64,000 nt of DNA from Pseudomonas sp. RIT409 (GTDB taxonomy: Bacteria > Pseudomonadota > Gammaproteobacteria > Pseudomonadales > Pseudomonadaceae). A program made the position numbers and the translations under genes. The notes beneath the pieces are model-generated. The model made no database searches and was not told the DNA's origin. It saw only the letters and a list, made by a program, of their open reading frames with translations. Positions 49,944 through 58,837 of this stretch are shown in pieces. Positions within the stretch are counted from its first letter, which is position 1. Every line of letters begins with the position of its first letter. The DNA lies in assembly GCF_003052515.2 (NCBI RefSeq), contig NZ_QARE02000004.1, positions 62,001 through 126,000 on the forward strand. The letters are read 5' to 3'.

Positions 49944-50595
49944 CGCCGCCAAAAGCGGCCTGGGCAGCGGATAAACGGTAAGAATACCGGCCCTGACCAA
50001 CGCAATTCACAAGGGCGCGAGGCCGTCCTACGGGGCTTTCGGTGACAACGAACGGCCAGCCGGTGTAACGAGCGCAGGTGACATGAGGCCTGAAACAAGC
50101 CCGATCGCAGAGTGAAACGCTCGCCATCGAGGCCCACGTTCAAGGGCAGTTCACAAAGTGCAGTCACGGGCGGTTACTTCGAGCGAATGCTGCGCAAACC
50201 ACGCCTTAATTTGAGCCATGAGGCGCGAACTTCCCATCGAAGATCGCGTGAATGCAAACCCGCTGCGGATTCAGCGCGCGGCAGCACCCGAATTATCAGG
50301 GATACGTGTGGGGTGGAGACGCACAACCGTCGGACTGTGTAGCAAAAGGCTTTAATCAAGACGCTTCATATCGTCCGCTACCGATGGTTGATTCCTCCTC
50401 CTGACAAAGCTTTTGCTGACAGGGTGTCATTTGTCACCACAGCAAGCAGGAAACGTCGTCGCGACGATGGCCCCTCTGGCCGGACATCGCTAGACACTGG
50501 AGTGTCCAAGCACTCCTGACGCGCCCTGACACCGACCGTGAGAAGTCGTGTGTGCCGAACGCCGTTTCCGGCAGCCCGGAAACCGACGGTACTAC
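49944..50595 (+). promoter_or_regulatory. Long rne 5' untranslated region with hairpins
   Basis: This roughly 650-nt stretch has no convincing ORF. It contains GGAGTG/CACTCC (50499-50504 with 50511-50516, 6-nt loop) and, just before the start codon, a perfect GTTTCCGG/CCGGAAAC stem with a CAGC loop (50563-50582). In enterobacteria a 361-nt rne leader lets RNase E control its own mRNA; a similar role here is inferred. Confidence 0.6.
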
Positions 50596-53500
50596 ATGAA
50601 AAGAATGCTGATTAACGCAACTCAACCCGAAGAGTTGCGTGTTGCGCTGGTAGACGGCCAGCGCCTATACGACCTGGACATCGAATCCGGGGCCCGCGAA
50701 CAGAAGAAGGCCAACATCTACAAAGGCCGGATCACGCGTATCGAGCCGAGCCTGGAAGCCGCTTTCGTGGACTTCGGTTCCGAACGTCACGGCTTCCTGC
50801 CGCTGAAGGAAATCTCCCGCGAATACTTCAAGAAAGCCCCGGAAGGTCGCGTCAACATCAAGGAAGTCCTGAGCGAAGGCCAGGAAGTCATCGTCCAGGT
50901 CGAGAAGGAAGAGCGTGGCAACAAGGGCGCGGCCCTGACCACCTTCATCAGCCTGGCCGGTCGTTATCTGGTGCTGATGCCGAACAACCCGCGCGCCGGT
51001 GGCATTTCGCGCCGCATCGAAGGCGAAGAACGCAACGAACTGCGCGAAGCGCTGAACGGCCTGATCGCCCCCGCCGACATGGGCCTGATCGTGCGCACCG
51101 CCGGCCTCGGCCGCAGCAGCGAAGAAATGCAGTGGGACCTCGATTACCTCCTGCAACTGTGGACCGCTATCAAGGAAGCGTCTCAAGACCGCGCTGCCCC
51201 GTTCCTGATCTACCAGGAAAGCAACGTCATTATCCGCGCCATCCGCGACTACCTTCGCCAGGACATTGGCGAAGTCTTGATCGACAGCGTCGAAGCCCAG
51301 GAAGAAGCTCTGACCTTCATCCGCCAGGTGATGCCGCAATACGCCAGCAAGATCAAGCTCTACGAAGACAGCGTTCCGCTGTTCAACCGCTTCCAGATCG
51401 AAAGCCAGATCGAAACCGCCTTCCAGCGCGTGGTCGAACTGCCTTCCGGCGGCTCCATCGTCATCGACCCGACCGAAGCGCTGGTGTCGATCGACATCAA
51501 CTCGGCGCGTGCCACCAAAGGCAGCGACATCGAAGAAACCGCCCTGCAGACCAACCTTGAAGCGGCCGAGGAAATCGCCCGCCAACTGCGTCTGCGGGAC
51601 ATCGGCGGCTTGATCGTCATCGACTTCATCGACATGACCCCCGCCAAGAACCAACGCGCCGTGGAAGAAAAAGTCCGCGAATGCCTGGAAGCCGACCGCG
51701 CCCGCGTGCAGATCGGTCGCATCTCGCGTTTCGGCCTGCTGGAAATGTCCCGCCAACGTCTGCGCCCATCACTGGGCGAAAGCAGCGGCATCGTTTGCCC
51801 ACGCTGCAGCGGCACCGGCATCATTCGTGATGTCGAGTCGCTTTCGCTGGCGATCCTGCGCCTGATCGAAGAAGAAGCGCTGAAAGACCGGACCGCAGAA
51901 GTGCGCGCTCAGGTCCCAATCCCGGTCGCCGCCTTCCTGCTCAACGAAAAACGCAACTCGATCACCAAGATCGAACTGCGCACCCGGGCCCGCATCGTCA
52001 TCCTGCCGAATGACCACCTCGAAACGCCGCATTTCGAAGTGCAGCGCCTGCGCGACGACAGCCCGGAAGCCCACAGCCTGCAGTCCAGCTACGAAATCGC
52101 TGCTGCCGCCGCCGAAGCCGAAGAAGTTCAGCCAACCGCCGCGACCCGGACCCTGGTCCGCCAGGAAGCAGCCGTCAAGACCGCACCCGCTCGCGCCAAC
52201 GCTCCGGTCCCGACCGAAGTGGCTGAACCTGCCGCTGCAGCACCGGCCCCTGTGGCTCACGAGCCAAGCCTGTTCAAAGGCCTGGTGAAGTCGCTGGTCA
52301 GCCTGTTCGCCAGCAAGGAAGAGCCGGCTGCGCCGGTCGCCGCCGTCGAAAAACCGGCCACCGAGCGCCCTGCCCGCAATGAAGAGCGCCGCAACGGTCG
52401 TCAGCAGAGCCGCAACCGCAATGGCCGTCGCGATGAAGAGCGCAAGCCGCGTGAAGAGCGTGCTCCGCGTGCCGAGCGTGAAGAACGCGCACCGCGCGAA
52501 GAACGTGCACCGCGTGTCGACCGGGAAGAACGCGCGCCGCGCGAGCCGCGTGAAACGCGTGACGACAGCGCACCTCGTGAAGAACGCGCTCCACGTGCAC
52601 CGCGTGAAGAGCGTCAGCCACGCACACCACGTGAAGACCGCAAGCCGCGGGAAGAACGTGTGCGCGAACTGCGCGAGCCACTGGACGCCGCACCGGCCGC
52701 CAACGCACCGCGCGAAGAGCGTCCGGAGCGCGCGCCACGTGAAGAGCGTCAGCCACGCGCGCCGCGCGAAGAGCGCAAACCGCGTGAAGAGCAGGCAGTC
52801 GCGGCCGTTGATGACGAAGCTTTGTTGAACAACGAAGAACAGCACGACGACAACCAGGAGCACGCCGAAGGCGATCGCCCTCGTCGTCGTTCCCGTGGGC
52901 AACGTCGTCGCAGCAACCGCCGTGAGCGCCAGCGTGACGCCGATGGCAATGTGATCGAAGGTTCGGAAGGCAGCGAAAGCGGCGAGGTCCGTCAAGAGGG
53001 TTCGAGCGAGGAAATCGCAGCGGGTCTGGTCGTGACCGAAGCGGTTGCCGAAGTGGTGATCAGTGCTCCGGCAGAAGCCGAAGCCCAGCATCAGGCTGAA
53101 CGTGCTACCGCAGCGGTGGAATCCGCGGCGGCAGAAGTTGCACCTGCCGAACACGTTGAAGCGCCGGCCGTGGAACAGCCAGCGGCACCGGCCAGACGTT
53201 CGGTCATGCCTGAAGTTGAAGTGGCACAATTCGACGCCTCGCTGAGCCCGTTCGAGCGCCAAGTGAAGGCGGCCGCACAGGCAGAGACGCCCGCAGCAAT
53301 CGCGGCGGAAGCGCCAGCCGCCGAGCCAGCCCCGGAAGCACCAGCGCCTGTCGTTGAGGCCCCTGCCGTTGCGCCAGTGGAAGCTCCAAAAGCTGCCGAA
53401 CCTGTGGTGGAAGCGCCCGTCGCAGCCGCTCCGGCTTCGGTCGAGACGCCTGCCGAGACTGCAGCACCGGAAATCGTTGCAGCACCGGTGGCTGCCGAGC

Positions 53501-53805
53501 CGACGCCTGCAGCGGCGCCAGCAGCCACTGCAGCGAGCACCGAAAAGCCGTCCTTGCCGATGGCCAGCACCGGCCGGGCAGCGAATGACCCTCGCGAGGT
53601 TCGTCGCCGTCGTCTGGAAGCCGAGCGCCTGCAAAAGCAAGCCGAGGCCGCCGCCACATCGTCGACAGAGGCACCGGCCCCGGTGGCAGCAGAAGTCACC
53701 GTTGAACCGGCAGCATCGTCGCCCGTCACTCACGAGCCCGCCAAGGCGGTCGTGACTGAAAACGGTGAGGAACTGGACGAAAGCAAAGCGCCTAAGTCCT
53801 TGTAA
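50596..53805 (+). CDS. rne: Ribonuclease E, degradosome scaffold
   Basis: Essential endoribonuclease of 1069 residues. The N-terminal catalytic half has an S1 RNA-binding domain (about 38-120), the metal-binding aspartates in [14 protein letters not shown] and VIDFIDMT, and the Zn-link CPRCSGTG. The C-terminal half is low-complexity: about 615-735 is dense in Arg-Glu-Glu-Arg (REER) units, followed by Ala/Pro/Glu-rich sequence and a conserved NDPRE motif near residue 996. These match motifs reported to recruit RNA and partners in P. aeruginosa. ATG 50596 ([10 protein letters not shown]) is the conserved start; its Shine-Dalgarno is weak. Confidence 0.97.
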   Translation: MKRMLINATQPEELRVALVDGQRLYDLDIESGAREQKKANIYKGRITRIEPSLEAAFVDFGSERHGFLPLKEISREYFKKAPEGRVNIKEVLSEGQEVIVQVEKEERGNKGAALTTFISLAGRYLVLMPNNPRAGGISRRIEGEERNELREALNGLIAPADMGLIVRTAGLGRSSEEMQWDLDYLLQLWTAIKEASQDRAAPFLIYQESNVIIRAIRDYLRQDIGEVLIDSVEAQEEALTFIRQVMPQYASKIKLYEDSVPLFNRFQIESQIETAFQRVVELPSGGSIVIDPTEALVSIDINSARATKGSDIEETALQTNLEAAEEIARQLRLRDIGGLIVIDFIDMTPAKNQRAVEEKVRECLEADRARVQIGRISRFGLLEMSRQRLRPSLGESSGIVCPRCSGTGIIRDVESLSLAILRLIEEEALKDRTAEVRAQVPIPVAAFLLNEKRNSITKIELRTRARIVILPNDHLETPHFEVQRLRDDSPEAHSLQSSYEIAAAAAEAEEVQPTAATRTLVRQEAAVKTAPARANAPVPTEVAEPAAAAPAPVAHEPSLFKGLVKSLVSLFASKEEPAAPVAAVEKPATERPARNEERRNGRQQSRNRNGRRDEERKPREERAPRAEREERAPREERAPRVDREERAPREPRETRDDSAPREERAPRAPREERQPRTPREDRKPREERVRELREPLDAAPAANAPREERPERAPREERQPRAPREERKPREEQAVAAVDDEALLNNEEQHDDNQEHAEGDRPRRRSRGQRRRSNRRERQRDADGNVIEGSEGSESGEVRQEGSSEEIAAGLVVTEAVAEVVISAPAEAEAQHQAERATAAVESAAAEVAPAEHVEAPAVEQPAAPARRSVMPEVEVAQFDASLSPFERQVKAAAQAETPAAIAAEAPAAEPAPEAPAPVVEAPAVAPVEAPKAAEPVVEAPVAAAPASVETPAETAAPEIVAAPVAAEPTPAAAPAATAASTEKPSLPMASTGRAANDPREVRRRRLEAERLQKQAEAAATSSTEAPAPVAAEVTVEPAASSPVTHEPAKAVVTENGEELDESKAPKSL

Positions 53806-53820
53806 TATCAGCGGCACGTA

Positions 53821-53857
53821 AAAAGCCCCGCCTGTGTCACACAGGTGGGGCTTTTTA
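53821..53857. terminator. Strong terminator after rne
   Basis: A 16-bp stem AAAAGCCCCGCCTGTG/CACAGGTGGGGCTTTT with a TCA loop and one G-T pair is followed by T. Its A-rich 5' side also suits the convergent mobA-like transcript. Confidence 0.9.
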
Positions 53858-53911
53858 ATGCGCGCCATTTAGGCGCTACAGGTTACCGCCCTTGTCGGGA
53901 ACATGACCGGC

Positions 53912-54502
53912 TTATTTGAAAACCAGTGCGGCGGGTACATCCACGTCCCACAACACGCCTGGGTCATCGACCAACAGCTGGTTGACCTCGACACCCTGGA
54001 ACAGGCGCCTGGCACCCTTCTCTCCTGCCAGCCCCCTCAGCGCCGGACCGAAACTGCGCCCAAAACCCACCGGATGGCCATACTGCCCCCCATGGACCGG
54101 AACGCTGATGAGATCAGCGGTCAACGATTGCGCCACGCACTCCAGGGTCTCCACTTGAATGAATGGCATGTCGCCCAAGACGATCAACCAGCCACGGTGA
54201 TCGGGCTCGGCTGCCACCGCCGCTGCGATACTGTCGCCCATTCCGGGCGAATCCAGCACCACCACCTCGCAGCCGTGGCGCAAGCCCAGCTCTGCCACGC
54301 TGGTGTACTCGGGACGTGTCAGCAGGACGGTCTTATCGACGACCGTGCGCAGATTTTCCAGCACATGTTCGAGTACGGCACGCTCGACACCGTCGCGGCC
54401 CATGCATTGGGCGAGCAGCTTATTGCGATGGGCGCCGGCAACCTGCCGGAAACGTGCCCCCTGCCCCGCGGCAAGGACGATGGCGCACAGGGTTTCACGC
54501 AT
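53912..54502 (-). CDS. MobA/MocA-like NTP transferase
   Basis: A 196-residue nucleotidyltransferase. The nucleotide-binding signature LAAGQGARFR is at the N-terminus, with Lys in RNKLLA and metal-binding GDMPFI in the middle. It resembles MocA (molybdenum cofactor cytidylyltransferase) and XDH-accessory proteins, so it may activate molybdopterin for a molybdoenzyme. No moco or xdh genes are nearby. In P. aeruginosa murB follows rne directly as I recall it, so this gene looks inserted. The 123-bp gap to murB holds nothing clear. Confidence 0.75.
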   Translation of the reverse strand: MRETLCAIVLAAGQGARFRQVAGAHRNKLLAQCMGRDGVERAVLEHVLENLRTVVDKTVLLTRPEYTSVAELGLRHGCEVVVLDSPGMGDSIAAAVAAEPDHRGWLIVLGDMPFIQVETLECVAQSLTADLISVPVHGGQYGHPVGFGRSFGPALRGLAGEKGARRLFQGVEVNQLLVDDPGVLWDVDVPAALVFK

Positions 54503-54625
54503 GCGTTATCTCTGATCGGAGGTTTTCAATCGAAAATGCAAACGTCAGGCCAAATGGGGCGTGCCATGCGTTGCCTGATGCCCCGAAAGACGCTCGGGCA
54601 ACGGAATGGCGATCGCAAGCGTCCT

Positions 54626-55645
54626 TCAATAGAGGTTCGGTTCCATCTCCAGCGTAACCCCAAAGCGGGCGTGAACATCGGCCTGGATGCGCTCTGCCAG
54701 ATTCAACAGATCGCATCCGGTCGCACGGCCGTAATTCACCAGCACCAGTGACTGAAGCGCGTGAACCCCGGCATCGCCGTCCCGATACCCCCTCCAGCCT
54801 GCCTGCTCGATCAACCAACCCGCGGCGAGCTTCACTTGGCCGTCGGCCTGTGGATAAGCCACCAGCCCGGGGTGAGCTTCGCCAATTCGCGCAGCCAACT
54901 CGGCAGACACCAGGGGATTCTTGAAAAAACTGCCTGCATTGCCCAGCACGGCCGGGTCAGGCAATTTTTCGCTGCGTATCGCGCAAATCGCTCGACTCAC
55001 GTGCATCGGCGTTGGCTCCGTGACACCTTGCTCCTGCAGGCGCTGACGCACCGGGCCGTAATCCAGGTTCAACCTGGCCGGGTAGCTCAAGCGAAAACGC
55101 ACCCGCAGCACCAGCCAGCGGCCCGGCTGATGTTTGAACAGGCTGTCGCGGTAACCGAAAGCACAGGCAGCGAGATCGAACTCGCGCTGTTCGCCGGTCT
55201 CGCGGTCCAGCGCTGTCAGGCTGTGGAAAACATCCTTCAGCTCCACGCCATAGGCGCCAATGTTCTGCATTGGAGCAGCCCCGACGGTGCCCGGGATGAG
55301 GCTCAGGTTTTCCAGCCCTGACAACCCCCTGGCAAGCATGTCCTGAACGAAAGGATGCCAAGGCTCGCCGGCCTCCGCTTCGACAATGGCCATGTCGCAA
55401 TCCTCGCGAACGATCCGGACCCCACGACTGGCCATGCGCAGCACGAGGGCGTCGACGTTCCGGGTCAACAACAGGTTGCTGCCGCCGCCGATCACCAGCA
55501 GCTCAAGACGATGCTCGGCGGCATAAGCCAGCGCTTCATGGACATCGGCATCCGAATGGGCCTCGGCGAACAGCCGGGCCCTGACATCGACGCCAAACGT
55601 ATTAAAGGGCTTGAGCGAAATGTCAGCGTGGATATCCAGGCTCAT
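54626..55645 (-). CDS. murB: UDP-N-acetylenolpyruvoylglucosamine reductase
   Basis: FAD enzyme of 339 residues reducing UDP-GlcNAc-enolpyruvate to UDP-MurNAc in peptidoglycan synthesis. It is type I, with N-terminal LKPFNTFGVDVRA, the FAD-binding LVIGGGSNLLL, and the catalytic Ser in GNAGSFFKNP. ATG 55645 lies 46 bp after kdsB, where a phosphatase gene would be expected from P. aeruginosa order. Confidence 0.96.
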   Translation of the reverse strand: MSLDIHADISLKPFNTFGVDVRARLFAEAHSDADVHEALAYAAEHRLELLVIGGGSNLLLTRNVDALVLRMASRGVRIVREDCDMAIVEAEAGEPWHPFVQDMLARGLSGLENLSLIPGTVGAAPMQNIGAYGVELKDVFHSLTALDRETGEQREFDLAACAFGYRDSLFKHQPGRWLVLRVRFRLSYPARLNLDYGPVRQRLQEQGVTEPTPMHVSRAICAIRSEKLPDPAVLGNAGSFFKNPLVSAELAARIGEAHPGLVAYPQADGQVKLAAGWLIEQAGWRGYRDGDAGVHALQSLVLVNYGRATGCDLLNLAERIQADVHARFGVTLEMEPNLY

Positions 55646-55691
55646 GAGCAGGCCTGCACTGTGATTACCTGAGCACGACGATCACGCACGA

Positions 55692-56456
55692 TCAGGCCTC
55701 CAGCAAGCGTCGAACGCGCTCGAGGTCTTCTGCTGTGTCGACGCCAGCAGGGGGCGCCTCCACTGCATCGGCCACGTGAATGCGCACGCCGTGCCAAAGC
55801 GCCCGCAGTTGTTCGAGGCTTTCGGTATTTTCCAGCCAGCACGGCCCCCAACTGACGAAATCGTGCAGGAACCCGGCGCGGTAAGCGTAAATGCCAATGT
55901 GACGGCGATAGGGCACGCCCTCGGGCAATTCGTCGCGACTTCGGGCCAGGGCATCGCGAGCCCATGGCAGCGGCGCCCGGCTGAAGGTCAGGGCCAGGCC
56001 ATTGATGTCGGCAATGACTTTGACCACGTTCGGATTGAACAGGGCCGTGACATCCTCGATCGGTTCGGCCAGCGTCGACATGCGGGCTTCGGGATGGGCG
56101 GCGAGGTTCTCGGCGACCTGGTCGATCACCGCCGGTGGAATCATCGGCTCGTCGCCCTGCACGTTCACCACAATGGCATCGTTGGCAAGGCCCAGTTGCG
56201 CGGCCACCTCCGCCAGCCGGTCGGTCCCGGAGTTGTGGTCGTCGCGCGTCATCAGCACTTCGGCTCCGAACCCTTCACAGGCCTCGACGATCCGCGGGTC
56301 ATCGGTGGCCACGACCACGCGCTGCGCACTGCTTTTGCGCGCCTGTTCCCAGACGTGCTGGATCATCGGCTTGCCCGCGATGGTTTTCAACGGTTTGCCG
56401 GGGAAACGACTGGAGCCATAACGCGCCGGAATGACAACGGTGAATCCAGCCGTCAT
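55692..56456 (-). CDS. kdsB: 3-deoxy-manno-octulosonate cytidylyltransferase
   Basis: A 254-residue enzyme activating Kdo as CMP-Kdo for lipopolysaccharide. The nucleotide loop [15 protein letters not shown] is at the N-terminus and the metal site in NVQGDEPMI. It overlaps the small Trm112-like gene by four bases. Confidence 0.97.
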   Translation of the reverse strand: MTAGFTVVIPARYGSSRFPGKPLKTIAGKPMIQHVWEQARKSSAQRVVVATDDPRIVEACEGFGAEVLMTRDDHNSGTDRLAEVAAQLGLANDAIVVNVQGDEPMIPPAVIDQVAENLAAHPEARMSTLAEPIEDVTALFNPNVVKVIADINGLALTFSRAPLPWARDALARSRDELPEGVPYRRHIGIYAYRAGFLHDFVSWGPCWLENTESLEQLRALWHGVRIHVADAVEAPPAGVDTAEDLERVRRLLEA

Positions 56457-56638
56457 TTGTCCAACCGCTCTTCGGTGGTCAGGGTGCGCGCTTCGCTTTC
56501 CAGCATGACCGGAATGCCATCACGGATCGGATAAGCCAGGCCTGCGCCCTTGCTGATCAGCTCGGTCTTATCGGCGCTGAGCTTGAGCGGGCCTTTGCAG
56601 ACCGGGCAGGCAAGGATGTCGAGCAATTTGGTGTCCAT
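56453..56638 (-). CDS. Trm112/YcaR family small protein
   Basis: A 61-residue protein of the Trm112p-like family. It begins [18 protein letters not shown] with one CPVC motif; the second Cys pair of eukaryotic Trm112 is missing, as is usual in bacteria. ATG 56638 is the conserved start, with AGGA nine bases upstream. It sits between lpxK and kdsB, as in E. coli (ycaR). Function is unclear. Confidence 0.9.
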   Translation of the reverse strand: MDTKLLDILACPVCKGPLKLSADKTELISKGAGLAYPIRDGIPVMLESEARTLTTEERLDK

Positions 56639-56655
56639 AAAAAATCCTGAGCGAG

Positions 56656-57651
56656 TCATGGCAGAAGCCGGGTTAACTGCGTATCGAACCAATCGACGAA
56701 GGCCGGAGAAGGTACCGCTTCCACGGCCAGGTACCACCAGTCCGGCGCTGCAAAAGGGGTGCACTTCACAGCGTCTTTCTCGGTCATGACCAGCGGCAGG
56801 GAGGGCGTGAACGCCAAGGCATCTGCGGTGAACTGGGCATGGTCGGGGAAGGCATGTGGGACCGGCCGCCAGTTTAGTCCTTCGAGCGTATTGAAGAAAC
56901 GGTGCGGATTACCGATGCCCGCCACGGCATGCACGGCCTGACCGGCTGGAAAATGATCCAGCCCCGCGCGCGCTCCCGTCACCAGATTGACCAGCGCAGA
57001 GGGCTGCAGATGAAACGCGAAACCGTCGTCGCGGTCACTGCGTGCGCCGTTGTACAAAAGCGCATCGACGCTGTTCAGCCGCTCGACCGGTTCGCGCAGC
57101 GGACCGGCGGGCAGGCAACGGCGATTGCCCAGCCCTCGCGCGGCATCGATCAGCACCAGCTCCAGATCGCGAGCGAGCCGATAATGCTGCAAGCCGTCGT
57201 CGGAGAGAATGAGGTCCAGTGGTTCTGCCGCGAGCAACGCCCGTACGGCGCGAGCACGATCAGGGTCGATCATCAGCGGCACCTGGGTGCGCTTGACGAT
57301 CAGCAGCGGCTCGTCTCCGGACTGTTCGGCCGGCTGATCGGCACGGACGCGCCACGGCAGGCTGGGAGGTTTGGCCCCATAACCGCGACTGACCACGCCA
57401 ACGCGCAGGCCCTGCTGGCGGCAGTGTTCGATCATCCAGAGAATCAGCGGGGTCTTCCCCGTGCCACCCACGGTAATGTTACCCACGACGATCACGGGCA
57501 CCGTCGGCCGGTACACCTCGCTTGCACCGGCGACGAAGCGTGCCCGCTTGCGGTCGACCACGCGTCGATAGAGGGCTTCCAGCGGCCGCAACAGGACCAG
57601 CGCCGGATGGCCGTTGTACCAGGCATCGAGCAAGCGATCGGTGAGTGCCAT
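56656..57651 (-). CDS. lpxK: Tetraacyldisaccharide 4'-kinase
   Basis: Inner-membrane lipid A kinase of 331 residues. The P-loop is in [14 protein letters not shown] (about 57-70), and the catalytic Asp-His-type segment is in [14 protein letters not shown] 57651 overlaps the exbD stop by one base (TGATG). It precedes the Trm112-like gene and kdsB in the usual order. Confidence 0.95.
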   Translation of the reverse strand: MALTDRLLDAWYNGHPALVLLRPLEALYRRVVDRKRARFVAGASEVYRPTVPVIVVGNITVGGTGKTPLILWMIEHCRQQGLRVGVVSRGYGAKPPSLPWRVRADQPAEQSGDEPLLIVKRTQVPLMIDPDRARAVRALLAAEPLDLILSDDGLQHYRLARDLELVLIDAARGLGNRRCLPAGPLREPVERLNSVDALLYNGARSDRDDGFAFHLQPSALVNLVTGARAGLDHFPAGQAVHAVAGIGNPHRFFNTLEGLNWRPVPHAFPDHAQFTADALAFTPSLPLVMTEKDAVKCTPFAAPDWWYLAVEAVPSPAFVDWFDTQLTRLLP

Positions 57652-58082
57652 CAATTAGCCGAAGCCGCCTCGACAGTGGTCATGCGCAGGTGGGCGAAAC
57701 CCAGCTTGCCCGCCGCATCCATGGCCGTGATCACCGCTTGATGCGGCGTCTTTCCATCCGCACTGATGGACAACGCCAGGCTGGTGTCGCCGCCCGACTC
57801 TTTCTGCAGGGCGTCGATCAGGGTCTCGAGTTTGCTGTCGGCCAACAGGGTGTTGTTCACCGAATAGACGCCATCGGCGTTGATCGTGATGTCCACGTGC
57901 TTTTTATCGACATCGTCGGCAGACGCCCCGGTCACCGCCTGGGGAAGGTCCACACGCAGTTGGGTTTCGCGGGTAAACGTGGTGGTGACCACGAAGAACA
58001 GCAGCAGGATGAACACCACGTCGATCAGCGACACCAGATTGATGTCGATGGTCTCGCGGGGCTTGCGACGGCGGAATTTCAC
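57651..58082 (-). CDS. exbD: ExbD/TolR-family biopolymer transport protein
   Basis: A 143-residue single-pass protein. The transmembrane helix (about 14-35, [20 protein letters not shown]) contains the proton-carrying Asp (LIDVVF). The periplasmic domain follows. The start is GTG 58082, overlapping exbB by four bases. With ExbB it energises a TonB-like or other outer-membrane process; no tonB is adjacent. Confidence 0.92.
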   Translation of the reverse strand: MKFRRRKPRETIDINLVSLIDVVFILLLFFVVTTTFTRETQLRVDLPQAVTGASADDVDKKHVDITINADGVYSVNNTLLADSKLETLIDALQKESGGDTSLALSISADGKTPHQAVITAMDAAGKLGFAHLRMTTVEAASAN

Positions 58083-58753
58083 TTCTTGCGACCCTCGCCG
58101 CGGGCAGCGGCCTTGAGGTCGGGTTTGGCGTCGGTCAAGTCGACGTCACGGTCACCCTGCACCACTTCCACCAGCTTGATGGCTTCCTGCTCCATGCCGA
58201 CCACCAGTTCATCAACCCGGCTTTGCAGATAGCGGTGGAAGAAAATAGTCGGGATTGCCACGGTCAGGCCCGAGGCGGTGCAGATCAGCGCCTTGGAGAT
58301 CCCCCCGGCGAGCATCCCGGCGTTGCCGGTCATGCCGGTGGCGGTGAACGAGCCAAAGATGTCGATCATGCCCAAGACGGTACCCAGCAGCCCTAGCAGG
58401 GGTGCCATGGCAGCGATGGTGCCGAGGGTCGCCAGGTAGCGCTCCAGATCATGAATCACCCGAGCGGCCGCTTCTTCGATGCACTCTTTCATGATCTCGC
58501 GACCGTGTCGGGAATTGGCAAGACCGGCGGCGAGGATCTCACCCAAGGGCGAATCGGCACGCAGCTCCTTGAGTTTTTCGCTGCTCAGTTGCTTGTCCTG
58601 AATCCAGCGCCATACCTGACCCAGCAAATGTGGTGGCGTAATGCGGCTGGCGCGCAGGGTCCACAGACGTTCGATGATGATCCCGACGGCGGCGATGGAA
58701 CTCAAAATGATCGGCAGCATCATCCAGCCACCCGATTTGACCAGCTCCCACAC
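58079..58753 (-). CDS. exbB: ExbB/TolQ-family proton channel protein
   Basis: A 224-residue inner-membrane protein with three transmembrane helices. The conserved block LATLGTIAAMAPLLGLLGTVLGMI and the later ALICTASGLTVAIP are typical. The GTG at 58753 (MWELVKSGG) is preferred to the GTG at 58762 because AGGGGG then lies eight bases upstream rather than touching the start. It pairs with exbD. Confidence 0.92.
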   Translation of the reverse strand: MWELVKSGGWMMLPIILSSIAAVGIIIERLWTLRASRITPPHLLGQVWRWIQDKQLSSEKLKELRADSPLGEILAAGLANSRHGREIMKECIEEAAARVIHDLERYLATLGTIAAMAPLLGLLGTVLGMIDIFGSFTATGMTGNAGMLAGGISKALICTASGLTVAIPTIFFHRYLQSRVDELVVGMEQEAIKLVEVVQGDRDVDLTDAKPDLKAAARGEGRKK

Positions 58754-58837
58754 AGCAACCACCCCCTGAAAAAAAGTGGCGCCACTCTACCATAGGGTTG
58801 ACGCCTCGCCGAACCCGCCGATCACCGAACGCACACT

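Noticed and set aside
50112..50342. 76-codon ORF in the rne leader
   Set aside because: Arg/Ser-rich translation without a Shine-Dalgarno or recognisable domain; typical of a GC-rich chance frame.
52440..52800. Possible CRISPR-like or tandem DNA repeat
   Set aside because: The repeats are in-frame, unequal in spacing and encode the RNase E REER tract; there are no spacers.
51769..53868. 699-codon ORF antisense to rne
   Set aside because: It mirrors the repeat-rich rne coding sequence; the Phe/Arg/Cys-rich product is an artefact of the REER and Ala/Pro codon bias.
55642..55965. 107-codon frame over the murB-kdsB junction, considered as a ptpA remnant
   Set aside because: It lies almost wholly inside kdsB in another frame and has no CxxxxxR phosphatase loop.
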